Positions 1 through 11,960 of a stretch of DNA of 64,000 bases are shown in pieces. The stretch's first letter is position 1. Each line of letters opens with the position of its first letter. The stretch is from Caprimulgus europaeus (Eukaryota; Chordata; Aves; Caprimulgiformes; Caprimulgidae). The notes beneath the pieces were generated by a model that saw only the letters and a program-made list of their open reading frames with translations, searched no databases and was not told the DNA's origin. The stretch lies in contig OU015550.1 of the NCBI GenBank assembly GCA_907165065.1, positions 1,974,001 to 2,038,000 of the forward strand, in the 5' to 3' direction. The translations under genes and the position numbers were made by a program.

Positions 1-1555
1 TGGACCGTGGTGTACCCAGACCTGCCACCTAATTACTGGGGACCAGCAGCTCCCCGTCACTTTGGGGACACGTGGGGATGGTTTAACCCCTTCAGGGCTG
101 GGAAACTGCGTCAGCTCATTGTCCCTGGGCTGGGGGGTGGCACGGCACAGCACGGCACCCAGGGTCGAGATGTTCCTCTTGGTGTTGCCCAAACCCACAA
201 GTCCTTCTGCTCTCCATGGGGTCTCCTTGGTGGTGATGGTGACCAGCTGATGTCCCAACTGTCACAGCAGCCAGGCTTGGGTGCTTTTTTGGGGTGACAT
301 GGGGGAGGAGATGGGGGGGTGCTCAGTGATGCCACCGCTGTCACCTGCCCCCACATCCTGCTCAGTCTGTCCCAGGTCCATGGTCACCCTGGCACACTGT
401 GTCCCATCCCTGCCCGTGGTTTCAGACCCCTCTCCACCGATGGAGCTGGGTCAGGGGGAGCCCCAGGTGGGTGCTGAGCCATGGTGATGCCTGGGGGATG
501 CTCCTGCAGGCGCTGGACCTGGGTCACATCCTGCCCAGGGGCTTAGGAACTTGCCTGGCTCTAGAGGAGAGCAGCACCGAGAGCCACCACGGGGTCCTTG
601 TCACCCTGCTGGGTCCCTTTGCCATGGGGGCTTGCTGGGGGCTGGATCTCCTCCTCATCCACAGATGTCCTGGCTCAGCACCACCACCAAACCCTTTGCT
701 TCCCTGGGACTATCCTGGGAGTCACCCCCAAAGGAGATGCTCCTTTGGGGTCCCAACCCCAAGCTCCATGGCCATGGGGTGTCCTGGCCCTTGTTGCTCC
801 AGGTTATCCCAATTTTACCAGTGTGCCACTGAATCCCATCCCTTTGGTGGAGCAGGAGAAGATCTCAGGGGCTTTTCTAACCTCCTGACTTCCCCCAAAA
901 TCCCCCTGACAACTTCTCTGAGGGCTTTTCAGAAGCAGCACCCCAAAAGCAACCCCTCCTGGAGAAGATGCTGGTGAGTGGGTGATGCTGGGGGGGTTAC
1001 ATGGGTGGCAGGTGCCCAGTTCAGCCACAGGAACCCAACTGGAGACCTTTGGATCTTCAATTTCTTTGCTTTGAAGAGGCTGAACTGGAAAAGAGCCACG
1101 AAGGAGCTGCAGGGATGGAAGGCAAAGATCACTTGGGTGTCTCCAAATCCTGACCCATCCTCCCAGGGATGGGGCAGGAGCTCTGTGGAAGCACATGTGG
1201 CCACATAAAAACCTTTTTTACCTCCAGAGAAGAAGTCAACCCCATGACTTTGACCACACACCTGCAAAAAAACATCTTGGTTTTGGGGTGAAGAGGGAAA
1301 CCCAACGTTCCCATGGCCACCCCTGTGCGTGTGGGACCCATCCTGCTCCATCTCCCATCCCAGCAGCACAGCCCAGCCACGGCCTGGGGATTTCCAGGGG
1401 TGGTGAGGACCAAGAGGTCACTGCCAACAAGACAGCTTCAATTAGAGGTGATGAGGGTATGCAAATGAGCAGGTTACAGCCCAGTTGGGGGTGGCCCAGC
1501 TGCTGTAAATCACTGGAGGCTTTTGGAAGGTTCTTCTTGGTGTTTCCCACGCTCT
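1..1555. other. Intergenic DNA, no gene seen
   Basis: GC-rich unique sequence. Short overlapping frames exist in several phases but none shows a recognisable domain or a consistent exon structure. Confidence 0.6.
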
Positions 1556-2121
1556 GGGGGTGGGTGGGTGTCTGGGGGTGGATGGGTGTCTGGGGATGGA
1601 TGGGTGTCTGGGGGTGGGTGGGTGTCTGTCAGGGTGTGAATGGGTGTCTGTCTGGAGATGGATGGGTGTCTGGGGGTGGATGGGTGTCTGTCTGGGGATG
1701 GATGGGTGTCTGGGGGTGGATGGGTGTCTGTCTGGGGGTGGATGGGTGTCTGTCTGGGGATGGATGGGTGCCTGGGGGTGGATGGGTGTCTGGAGATGGA
1801 TGGGTGTCTGGGGGTGGATGGGTGTCTGGGGGTGGATGGGTGTCTGGGGATGGATGGGTGTCTGGGGGTGGATGGGTGTCTGGAGATGGATGGGTGTCTG
1901 GGGATGGATGGGTGTCTGTCTGGGGGTGGGTGGGTGTCTGGAGATGGATGGGTGTCTGGGGGTGGATGGGTGTCTGTCTGGGGGTGGATGGGTGTCTGGA
2001 GATGGATGGGTGTCTGGGGGTGGATGGGTGTCTGTCTGGGGGTGGGTGGGTGTCTGGGGATGGATGGGTGTCTGGGGGTGGATGGGTGTCTGTCTGGGGG
2101 TGAATGGGTGTCTGGGGTGGG
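1556..2121 (+). repeat. 18-bp minisatellite (GGATGGGTGTCTGGGGGT)
   Basis: About 30 tandem units of 18 bases, interspersed with 22-base variants carrying an extra GTCT. The + strand is G-rich, with GGGG runs every unit, so quadruplex formation is possible. The reading frames here are repeat artefacts. Confidence 0.9.
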
Positions 2122-3369
2122 CTGGGAGACGTGGGTGGGGGTGGGAGAGGGCAAGGAGGTGGGTCAGGGAGGTCAGACCTCCAAAGTCATCCCTTGCTGT
2201 GGATGTGTCCATCTCCAGGATGAGGAATGGGGAAACCCAGCAGCCCAGGGGGTCCAGTGAGCCCAAGGAGATCTTGGAAAGGGATTTGTTCTGCTCCAGG
2301 TTTGGCATTTGGGATGAATTCCTCCATGGTGTCTCCGTTGCTCTGGTGTTGTCCCTCTATCCTACATCCCACCCCAGCCCTCCTCATCCTCACTGCCCAA
2401 ACCAGAGGTGACCCTCACCCAAAAGCTTCCCAGAGCCACCCCCTTTCTGGCAGCAGGACCTGGCCTTTGGAACTCTCCTCCACCCCAAAACCCCCACAAA
2501 TTCAGAGAGGAGCAGAGCTCAGCCACCCAATCCCTCATCCTGGGGTGGGGCTGAGGGACCCACCTGGGTCTCAGCACGGTGGCAAAAGGAACTTGGCAAA
2601 GCCCAGGAGCCTCAACTCTTGTTTTGAGGAGAAAGAGCCGAGCTTCTGGCCTGGATGGAGCAGCTGGAGCTGGTTGAGGACCCAAACCCATCACCATGGA
2701 CCGGTGCAGCCCAGCTCTGGGATTTGCCTGGAGCCACAACGAGGAGGAGGAGGAGGAGGAGGAGGAGGAGGATGGGGTCAAACAGCTCATCCCACCGTGT
2801 TTCCAGGGAAAACGCATTTTCACCAACATCTTTCCAGAGAAGATGAGGAAGGGGATGACTGGGGTGGCACCAGGGGGGTGGTGGTGGTGGTGGCACATGA
2901 TGCTGAGCTGGTTGGGGTGCGGAGGGTGCAGTGCCACGGTGGGTGGTGGTGAGAGGTGACGTGGTGACGTGGTGCTGAGTCAACGCTCCAAGAGACCTCG
3001 TGGCCGGTGGGATGGATTTGGGAGCCACCCGTGAGGGGACAGGCAGGGGACAGGCGAGGAGCGTGCCACCCAGCACGGGCTCCTGGTGTCTCGCTTGCTT
3101 GATGGAGAAGCTCTGGAGGAAGTTGTGAAAGGGTGAGCAGATGCCATCTGTGTGGGGCAATGGGAGACACAGAGTGAAGTGGGTGGAGAAAGACCAAGGC
3201 AGGAGGTTCCCAGGGCATGGGATGGTGTGGGCTCCTCCTCACACGTCATCGGATGTGTCCTCAGCGTGGTGTCCTGGGTCCTTCCTGCCCTCGAGAGAGG
3301 GAGAAGTTGGGCAAAAGGTGGTTGCAAAAGGGCACAGAGCTGGAAAGGGGGGAAATGAGGTCACAGCTC
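2122..3369. other. Intergenic DNA with a MARE-like site
   Basis: Holds the GAG and GGT microsatellites and a TGCTGAGTCA motif at 2973-2982 that matches a MAF/NF-E2 type element. I see no gene. Confidence 0.5.
2741..2772 (+). repeat. (GAG)n microsatellite
   Basis: About ten perfect GAG triplets followed by GATGGGG. A short (GGT)n tract lies nearby at 2878-2892. No coding context supports a poly-glutamate reading. Confidence 0.9.
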
Positions 3370-3875
3370 GAGGGCTGGGTTCAGTGTTGGGCCTCTCACC
3401 CCAAGAAGGACCTGGAGGTGCTGGAGCGTGTCCAGAGAAGGGCACGGAGCTGGGGAAGGGTCTGGAGCACAAGTGTGCTGAGTTCCCGGCTGAGGGAACT
3501 GGGGGTGCTGAGCCTGGAGAAAAGGAGGCTGAGGGGAGACCTTCTGGCTCTGTCCAAGTCCCTGACAGGAGGGTGCAGAGAGGTGGGGATGGGTCTGTTC
3601 AACCAAGGACCAAAGGACAGGACAAGAGGAAATGGGCTCCAGTTGTGGCCAGGGCAGTTGAGATGGGATGTGAGGAAGAATTTCTTTGCTGAAAGGGTTC
3701 TGAGGCACTGGAAGGGGTTGCCCAGGGCAGTGGTGGAGTCCCCATCCCTGGAGGGATCTAAAGGACGTATCGATGTGGTGCTGAGGGACGTGGTTCAGTG
3801 GTGACCTTGGCCATGCTGGGTTATGGTTGGACCAGATGATCACAATGGTCTTCTCCAACCAAACTCCTCCACGAG
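3370..3875 (+). mobile_element. CR1 LINE fragment, sense, 5'-truncated
   Basis: Contains the familiar CR1 3' region: GGACCTGGAGGTGCTGGAGC, GAGGCTGAGGGGAGACCTTC, a TTGCCCAGGGCAGTGGTGGA segment and the terminal GGTTGGACCAGATGATCACA. The piece is about 500 bases, as expected for a 5'-truncated avian CR1. It is diverged and has no intact reverse transcriptase frame. Confidence 0.92.
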
Positions 3876-4039
3876 TCCATGAACTGGAGCAGGATGAGGA
3901 ACTCTCTGAGGTGCTTTATCCCAACTGCTCCTGCCATCAGGTGGCATCTCCCACACTGGCCTATGGTCCCTGGTCCCACACAAGGTGTGGCTGCAGATGC
4001 TGAAATCAGGCAATTGCTTGAAAAATGTCAGCTTGTGTT

Positions 4040-4511
4040 TGAATAAAATAAAATAAAGTAAAATAAAATAAAATAAAATAAAATAATGAAATTAAGTAAA
4101 ATTTTAAAATTAAAATAAAATAAAGTAAAAAATAAAGTAAAAATAAAATAAAGTAAAAAATGAAAATAAAGTAAAAGAAAATAAATAATTAAAATAACGA
4201 GCTAAAGTAAAATAAAATAAAATAAAATGAAATGAAATAAAGTAATATAAAATGAAATAAAATAATAAAATGAAATAGAAGAAAATAAAGTAAAATGAAA
4301 TGAAATAAAATGAAATAAAATAAAGTAAAATGAAATAAAATAAAGTAAAATGAAATGAAATAAAATGAAATAAAATAAAATAAAATAAAGCAAAATAAAG
4401 TAAAATAAAATAAAATAAAGTAAAATAAAATAAAATAAAATGAAATAAAATGAAATAAAATAAAATAAAGTAAAATAAAGTAAAATAAAATAAAGTAAAA
4501 TAAAATAAAAT
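4040..4511 (+). repeat. (TAAAA)n-type A-rich array, about 470 bp
   Basis: Long run of AAAATA and AAAGTA pentamer variants with almost no C. It begins about 165 bases after the CR1 copy at 3370. The F/Y/L-rich minus-strand frames are artefacts of the repeat. Confidence 0.92.
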
Positions 4512-5447
4512 GAGTAGGACAGCAGCATGCTGGTAGCTGTCAGTGTGCTGCAAACCCAGCCATCCATTGCACAGACTGGACAGACCCGGGGCTGGGGGCA
4601 CTCTGGGGCAGAGCAGAGGGAAGCCCAGCTCTGTGGTGGCCTGAACCCTGAGGAGATGCTCCCCAGGGCACCGTCCTCATCCCCCCCTGGCAGCTCATTA
4701 CTTTTTTGTCTGTTTATTCTGTTTTTTGTACTTTCCCCCTTGTATTTTTCATTCCCACGCAGCGTGCTGCAGCTCGGGGGAGGACAGAGACATCCCCGGC
4801 TGGGGCAGGGGGGAGCTGGGGCTGCTCAGAGCAGCAGCCATGGGGGTTACAGGTCCCAGGGGGTGCACAGCACTGGGGGGGGGCTCTGCACCCACCAGCA
4901 CCCAAAGGTGACCCCACCCACACCCCCAGCAAGAGACAAGGTCTGGGGAGGAGGGATTGGAGGTGGAGCCTGGATCTCTGGGAGGGTTAAAGCTTTTCTC
5001 CAGGGGAGAGCTGGCTCCTTTCCAAACCCATTTCTCCTTTCCAAACCCAGCACCAAAAACCTTTGTGGGGTTTGGTTGTTTTTGGGTTGCAAACAGCGTT
5101 GTTGGATGATATTGGGGGGACACTTGAGGACCAGCACCCCTCCAACCAGAAGGTGTTTTGATAACAGAGAGCTGGGAAGAGAAGTTACCCTGATGGTGGC
5201 ACAGGAACCAGCTGTGGAGGAGGCACCGGGGGGGGGGGTCTGCAACCACCAGTGCCCCTTTGGGGTCATATTTGGCAAAAGCCCTTGGAGGGACAGTGGG
5301 GATTTGTGGCCGTGGTGGGGACGAGGAGCACGGCGGCAGCGCCGGGTGGTGTCTGGCCAAACCATCCTGGGCTATTTTCAAATGTCCTCGTGGACCACCC
5401 GCTTGGCCCTAGATTTTTGGGGTCATGGAAAACAACTGGTGGTGTTA
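4512..5447. other. Intergenic DNA, no gene seen
   Basis: Unique sequence with a pyrimidine-rich stretch at about 4697-4760. The long + frame across it runs into the neighbouring CR1 and has no domain I recognise. Confidence 0.5.
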
Positions 5448-5600
5448 CAGAATCATCCCAGCATGGTGGGGGCTGGAAGGGACCTCAGGAGATCATCCAG
5501 TCCAACCCCTCCCTGCCAAAGCAGGGTCCCTACACCAGGTTGCACAGGGAAGTGTCCAGGTGGGTTTGAACATCTCCAGAGATGGAGACTCTAAGGATGG
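5448..5600 (-). mobile_element. CR1 LINE 3'-end fragment, antisense
   Basis: Reads as the reverse complement of a CR1 3' end: ACAGAATCATCCCAGCATGG, GGAAGGGACCTCAGGAGATC, then CAGGTTGCACAGGGAAGTGT. About 150 bases remain. Confidence 0.88.
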
Positions 5601-6489
5601 GGTACTCTAGGGATGGGGGAGATGCTGGTGTCACCTCCAGTCCCTGCTCACCACGTTGAAGCAAGATGAAGGTGGTCAGAGGGTTAAACCTCCTGCCCTG
5701 CTCCTTCCCAGCCCATCACCCTGCCAACATCTGGCACCGGGATTTTCCACCTCCAGAGCCGTGCTGGATGCCTGACACACCGGCTGCAGGAGCACAGAGT
5801 GAGGAACACAGCCCAGCATCACCCAGCCTTGAGCTGGTGATGCCAGCACCCCAAAATCCTGCAGGATCTGGCCCCAAATACCCCCCAGCTCTGGGGGTGC
5901 CTGCGCTGGCTCCAGCCCCTGCGGCTCCCTCCAGCAGCTCCGGCACAAGCTGCACCGTTATTATTTACAAGAGTGGGAGTTTTATCTTTACTTCCCTTTC
6001 TATTTTTAATTGTTTTTCCCTTTATTTTGGATTTCTGACTCATCTCAGGCTGTTGCCGGGAGGAAACCAGCATTAAAAGTGCCTCAAGGATCATTTATAG
6101 CAGCGAAATCAAATCCTCCCCCAAAACCCGCGGGGAGGGAAGTCCAGCAGCGGCTCCGGGGGGCTCCCTGGGACCTGGGGCCACTTCTCCTTCCCCCAGT
6201 TTCGTGCTTACAGAGGAGGAAAACTCAATTTTTCCTCTTTTTTTTCCAAGCCACAGCTGGTTTCTGGCTTTGTGAGGACAAAACCAGGCCTGGAGCTGCT
6301 CACAGCCTTGTGGGGTGATGGATGTTCTCCAACCCCTCCATGCTCCACCTGCTTTTGGGGTGTCCATTGGGGTACCTGGTCCCCATGCCCATGGGATGCT
6401 CCATGGGGATGGAGCACCCATGGGGCTGCGAAAATGGGGTACAGGTGGGAGTGTGGGGGGGATGCTCTGGAATAGGGGGGGGGTACCCT
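5601..6489. other. Intergenic DNA with a candidate regulatory segment
   Basis: At 5940-6115 base composition becomes balanced and T-rich, with TGACTCA at 6036-6042 and TTATAGCAGCGAAATC; it looks unlike the surrounding GC-rich DNA. This may be a conserved element, but I cannot test that here. Confidence 0.3.
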
Positions 6490-7265
6490 GGAGGGGAGGG
6501 TGTCCCATTAATGAGGGTGCCCAGTTAATACTGGTGCCTGAGAGATGAGGTTGTCCTGTTAATAAGGGTGCCCCAGAGATGCTGTTGCCCCTGAAATTAG
6601 GGTGCCCTTGAGGTGAGGGTGTCCCAGAGATGATGGTGCCCTAATAATGTGGGTGCTCCATTGCTAAGGGTGCCATGGAGATGAGGACACCCCAGAGGTG
6701 ATGGTCCCCCGTTAATGTACCTACCCCATTAATAAAAATGCCCTGAGATGTGGGTGCCCCATTAATGTGGGTGCCCCATTACTAAGGGTGCCATGGAGGT
6801 GTGGGTGCCCTGGAGATGAGGGTGCCCCAGAGACAAGGGTGCCCCATTAATAAGGGTATCTTGGAGATGAGGACACCCCAGAGCTGAGGTTCCCCCATTA
6901 ATGTGTCTGCCCAATTAATAAGGGTGCCCGGAGATGGTGGGTGCCCCATTAATGAGGGTGTCCCAGAGGTGAGGGTGCCCCATTAATGTGGGTGCCCCAT
7001 TACTAAGGGTGCCCTGAGATGTGGGTGCCCTATGAATGTGGGTGCCCAGTAAATAAGGGTGCCCTAGAGATGCTGTTGCCCCTGAAATTAGGGTGCCCTT
7101 GAGGTGAGGGTGTCACAGAGGTTGGGGTGCTCCATTAATGAGGATACCCTGGAGATGAGGACACCCCAGAGGTGACAGTCCCCCATGAATGTGTCTGCCC
7201 CATTAATAAGGGTGCCCTAGAAATGTGGGTGCCCCATTAATGAGGGTGCCCTGGAGTTGGGGGTG
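6490..7265 (+). repeat. Degenerate minisatellite with GGGTGCCCCATTAATG units
   Basis: About 780 bases of units near 15-20 bases alternating GGGTGCCCCATTAATGAG with GGGTGCCCTGGAGATGAG. A 100-base-scale pattern (CTGTTGCCCCTGAAATTAGG) recurs at about 6580 and 7073, suggesting internal segmental duplication. Confidence 0.85.
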
Positions 7266-7739
7266 CCCGGTGCTTTTTGTCCCCAGACTGGTTTCGATGA
7301 GTCTCTCCTTGCAAGCAGGGACAGGCGGTGGGAAGGTCCCTTGTCCCCTGGCAGGTCCCTTGTCCCTCAGCCAGCCAAGGGTGACTCAGCAGCTGAACCC
7401 GGCTGGAATGTGTGAAAATCGGGGGGGAGGGGGGAGAAATAGCCCAAAAGCATCATCGTGGGGGTGTGTGTGGGGGTGAGCTGTGACTCCAGCATAGGAA
7501 ACATCCACCCAGACACCCCCAAACCCAGCCCCCCACCCCAGCCCTGCCAGGGGACCTATCCTGCCCTGTCACCCAGCCCGTGGGATGATGGATGATGTGG
7601 TGATGGAAGATGTGGTGGCAACGGGGAGGCTGAGTTCATCCCCCCATGGTGCTCCTGTGCTTCACCCCAGGAAACCCCCCTGCTCCATCCTGCTCCAAAC
7701 CTGGATCTGCTTTTCCCTTTCCAAGGGGAAAAAAACTGC
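7266..7739. other. Intergenic DNA between two minisatellites
   Basis: Unique sequence with TGACTCAGCA at 7382-7391, a half-MARE type AP-1 site. No gene seen. Confidence 0.4.
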
Positions 7740-8105
7740 TGGATTGATGCTGGGATGATGCTGGTCTGATGCTGGGATGATGCTGGTCTGATGCTGGGAT
7801 GATGCTGGGATGATGCTGGTCTGATGCTGGGTTGATGCTGGACTGATACTGGGCTGATACTGGGCTCATGCTGGATTGATGCTGGATTGATGCTGGGTTG
7901 ATGCTGGATTGATGCTGGGTTGATGCTGGGCTGATGCTGGATTGATGCTGGGTTGATGCTGGGTTGATAATGGGATGATACTGAGATGATGCTGGATTGA
8001 TACTGGGTTGATGCTGGGCTGATGCTGGGATGATGCTGGGCTGATGCTGGGATGAAGCTGGGCTGATGCTGGATTGATGCTGGGCTGATGCTGAGCTGAT
8101 GCTGG
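7740..8105 (+). repeat. 10-bp minisatellite (TGATGCTGGG)
   Basis: More than 30 units of TGATGCTGGG/TGATGCTGGA with few indels. Reading frames of Gln/His/Ser/Pro repeats on the minus strand are artefacts. Confidence 0.92.
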
Positions 8106-8245
8106 GTCACATCCTGCATGGCCACCCTGTGCTGGATGAGCCCTGGGAGCTGAGCAAAACCAGTTGCCAAATGTTGGTCCTGATACGAGGGGGATTAAAT
8201 TCACCTCCCTGGCTTGGTCAAAGGGTTTTGGAGAGATGGAAGGAT

Positions 8246-8279
8246 CCCAATCCCAATCCAAATCCTAATCCCAATCTAT
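8246..8279 (+). repeat. Short ATCCCA/ATCCTA hexamer repeat
   Basis: About five copies of ATCCCA-like hexamers, including AATCCTAATCCCAATC. Too short and imperfect to be telomeric. Confidence 0.75.
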
Positions 8280-9279
8280 CTTCTCTCTATTGCAGTAGCA
8301 GCTCAGGTCCTGCTCTCCCCAGTGCCAGGTGCTGCAGAGGAGCCAGCAGCTCGTTTGCACCCTCATAGGTGGGGGTTCAGTTTGATTTCTTCTTAAACCC
8401 CCAGCCTGGAGGTGATGCTGCTGCTGGTGGCTCCTGCCCTGAAATAGGGTGGGACCCTCCAGTTTTGGGGGTGACTGTGGGTGCTGCACAAGGCAGAAGC
8501 ACCCTGTGTTTGTCCTTCCAGCACCTGGGTTGGGGTCTGGAGGTGGGTTTGAGGATGAGGATGAGGGTGGTGGCATTGGGGGGATCCTGAGGTAGGGATG
8601 GGGGATAAACTCCCTCCATCTGTCACTGAAATCACCCCTTGTCACTGTGTGGCTGCCACCACGGAGGCTTGTGGGGTGTTTCAGGGTGGGGTTGACAGGT
8701 TCCATCCACACCCCAAGATGCTCAACCTGGGGGGCTTGGGCAAAGTGTGATGTCCTGGGTGTGAAGTACCCCCCATGCTGCTCAGCTCCCCTCTCTGTAA
8801 ACTTCCACCCCCCAAAAAAAAAGGGATTTTAGCCCATGAGCAGCTCCAGTTTCATTGTTCCACACCTGGGGGCAGGGGGCAGCTGTGGCTCCAGCCACTT
8901 GCCTGGGATTTGGCTCATTTTTCCTCCCCCCCTGAAGCAAAGGTGCTGCTTTTGGGGTCACCTGGCAGTGACACAGAGCCTCAGCTGCGAGGGGAAGGGC
9001 TGAAGTGAAGCCAAACCACCCTGGGACCTTCCAGCCAAGAGACCTGGCACTGGGCAGGAGGAATCAGCAGCTCCAAGTGCTTTGGGCTTTTCCCAGGGAG
9101 CTGATCCCAGCTCTTATCCTGCTTTTCCATGGTGTTTCCATCAGCTCAGGGTAAGCAAAGCGTCTCTGCTCCAGATCCTGTCCAGGTCCCTGCTGTGATT
9201 AGGTGTCATTTTGGCATCTCTGAGGATGGAGATGGGCTCCAGCCCAGCACAGGGCCACTCTCACCAGGAGAAATTAATC

Positions 9280-9388
9280 TTTTTTTTTTAATTGATGTTT
9301 TCCATCTTTTTAATTGACATTTCCTTTCTTTTTAATTGACATTTCCTTTCTTTTTAATTGACATTTCCTTTCTTTTTAATTGACCTTT
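9280..9388 (+). repeat. 22-bp tandem repeat (TTTTTAATTGACATTTCCTT)
   Basis: About five AT-rich units carrying TTTTTAATTGAC, the last ones nearly identical. Confidence 0.9.
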
Positions 9389-10339
9389 CCCTTTCAGTAC
9401 CTGCTGATGGCTCCAGCATCAGCTCCGGGGTGGGATTGGGATTCAGTCAGTGGCTCTGCTCGCTGTGAGCTGAACCCTGGGGGACACCACCACGGGGGTG
9501 GGAGAGGGAGGATGCGACCCATGAGGAAACCACAAACGGTTTCGATGTGTTTATGAGCCTGGGCACAACTTCCCCTGCCCTTATTTCCCAACCCTGGCTG
9601 CTTGAGCTCAGCTCTCCATGTGCAATGGGGTGGGTGGGTGGTTGGGTGGGTGCAGCACCCATAGTGATGACCCTGTCCAGTATCTAGGGTCACCCTGAGG
9701 GGTGGTTGTCCCCATGGGACAAGGTAGAGATGGATATGGGGAGGTGGATCTCAGCTCCAGCAGAGCTGGGAGTGATGTCCCCATATCTGTCCCCATGGCT
9801 TGGGGATGTGGGAGCGGGAGCGACGCGTGGGCTGGGAGGATCCGGCGTCACCCTGGGGTGGGAAGGGTGAGTGGTACCAGTCGTGGGTCACACTCTGTCC
9901 CCCAGGAACAGTTTGGGCAAAGGTTATTCTTTAAAAAAAAGAGAAAAGAGATAAGTTTCCACTTTTCCTTCCTCCTCGGAGGCACGTGGTGGTGAGGTCA
10001 TGTTGTGCCTGGGCTGGCGGCAGGACGTGCTTCCAACTCGGCGTCATCCCGTCCCCAGGGCCACGGGGAGATTGTTCTTGGCGGGGTCTGGGTGAGCAGC
10101 GTGGGGGGAGGTTTCTCCTCCTTCTTCTGCCCATCCACCAGCGCTGCCCACTGCTCCTCCAGCTCCACTGTCCTCCTGGTCAAGCGACCACATCCTGAGC
10201 CGACCCCTCCGGCTGTTTCCTTCGCTCCCGCGGGTTTTCCCGCAGCGGCTTTTGCGTCCCTGAGGCCAATGTGGCTTTGGGTGGAAAATTGACCCCAGAT
10301 GTGGTTGAGCTGCTGCTGCTGCTGCAGTGTCATGAGTGG

Positions 10340-10805
10340 GGATGGGCTCTGGGGAGGGTCTGGGGACCTGGGGACAGCAGGAGGGACCTGCTGGGTGACC
10401 ACGACCTGAGAGCCAGGAGCTCCTGGAGGGTTTTATCCCACCTATGAGGGAGCATGGATGGGGGGAATGTGTCCTCTGTACAGCTGGGTGCTCCCCAGGG
10501 AGGGTTTGGGGACCTGAGGACAGCAGGAGGGACCTTCTAGGTGACAGAGGTGTGAGGGCCAGGAGCTCCTGGAGTAGTTTATCCCACTCATCAGGCAGCA
10601 TGGATTAGGGGAATGTGTCCTCTCTGCAGCTGGGTGCTCCCCAGGGAGGGTCTGGGGACCTGGGGACAGCAGAAGGGACCTTCTGGGTGACAGAGACATG
10701 AGGACCAGGAGCTCCTGGAGGGGTTTATCTCACCCATCAGGGAACATGGATGGGGGGAATGTGTCCTCTCTGCAGCTGGGTGTTCCCCAGGGAGGGGTGA
10801 CAGGG
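10340..10805 (+). repeat. 146-bp tandem repeat, about three copies
   Basis: The landmark CCAGGAGCTCCTGGAG recurs at about 10413, 10559 and 10705, exactly 146 bases apart. Each unit also carries ATGTGTCCTCT and CTCCCCAGGGAGGG. The first and last units are partial. Confidence 0.9.
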
Positions 10806-11644
10806 GCACCCAGGGGGTAGCCCACCCTTGGGGACAGTCACTGAGCTGTGGAGTGGTGCTGCCAGCATCAGGTTGAGCAAAACCTTGGTATTTTGACTGT
10901 GCAGCCTCCAACTTGGCCGTGCAGCCCTTGGCTTGGGAGGACTTGGGGCAGCTCCTCTTGGATCAGCTGCTGATTCCCATCCCAGGGTTGTTTTCTGGGA
11001 ATCTGGGATCACTTGCTGGCAGGAGACAGGTCCCCATCACCATGCCACCAGGAGCTGGGCTCTGTCCCCAGCTGATGGCACAGCCATACCAGGGGGTCAT
11101 CATGAATTTTAACCTATCAGGGATGCTTGGGGACTCTTGGGGACATCATGGCCAAGGTCCCCAGCTGAGCATGAGGCTGTTGGCCCTGCTTGGGGCAAAC
11201 TGGCAGAAGGTTCTGGGGTGGGAACCACACACTAATCAAAAGAGGATGGAAAACTCTTGTGGTTGCTTGGAAATGAAGCACAGCTACGAGCAGACCACAG
11301 CAGCCTCCAGATGCGACAGCAGCAGCCGCGGGATGGAATTCCGATGGATTAGACTTAATTACGAGCACAGAGGGGGGGTGGCAGCAGCAAACTGGCCTCG
11401 TGGCATCACTGGGCAGGGGGAGCAACGTGGAGCCCCTTCCCCATGGCTGGGAGAGAGTTTGGGGATGGATGGACCCTGGCTCATGCTTGAGTCTCCTGGT
11501 TGAGCTGAGACTTGCTTGGCTCATCTCAGCACCTCCATTTAAACCTTTCCAAGATCTTGAGGGATCCTTAGTCCATCCCCTTGCCTGGAGTGGGAGGAAT
11601 CACACCAGGAGCTGCTGACTCTCTCTGTGACTTGGAGGCACTCA
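10806..11644. other. Intergenic DNA with a possible conserved segment
   Basis: The stretch 11250-11370 (GGAAATGAAGCACAGCTACG, ATGGATTAGACTTAATTACG) has homeodomain-like TAATTA/GATTA motifs and no repeat character. It is a candidate enhancer only. Confidence 0.3.
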
Positions 11645-11960
11645 GGATCTTCACCTCCATCCTGCATCCTGACCCCCATCTTGCATCTTGACCTCCATCC
11701 TCACCTCCATCTTGCATCTTGACCCCCATCCTGCATCCTGGCCCCCATCCCTGCATCCTGGCCCCTGTCTTGCATCTTGACCTCCATCCTCACCCCCACC
11801 CTGCATCTTGAACCCCATCCTGCATCTTGAACCCCATCTTGCATCCTGATCCCCCTCCTGCATCCTGACCCCCATCCCTGCATCCTGACCCCCATCTTGC
11901 ATCTTGACCCCATTCTCACCCCCATCCTGCATCTTGAACCCCATCTTTCATCCTGGCGCC
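11645..11960 (+). repeat. Minisatellite with CATCCTGCATCTTGACCCC units
   Basis: About 17-19 base units alternating CCATCCTGCATCCTG and ACCCCCATCTTGCATCTTG. The Gly/Asp/Met-rich minus-strand frames are artefacts. Confidence 0.88.

Larger units (their letters stand above)
8106..10339. other. Intergenic DNA, mostly unique
   Basis: Contains the small hexamer and 22-bp repeats listed separately. I see no coding exon. Confidence 0.5.

Noticed and set aside
1195-2308. Gly/Trp/Val-rich and Pro/His/Thr-rich frames
   Set aside because: They are translations of the 18-bp minisatellite in several frames.
2696-2959. Poly-glutamate small protein
   Set aside because: It is only the (GAG)n microsatellite; no conserved flanks or start context.
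3217-3804. 195-codon frame resembling a protein fragment
   Set aside because: It lies in the CR1 3' region; the same peptide appears antisense at 51182-51505, so it is a repeat shadow.
8246-8279. Interstitial telomere repeat
   Set aside because: Units are ATCCCA/ATCCTA, not TTAGGG/CCCTAA, and only five are present.
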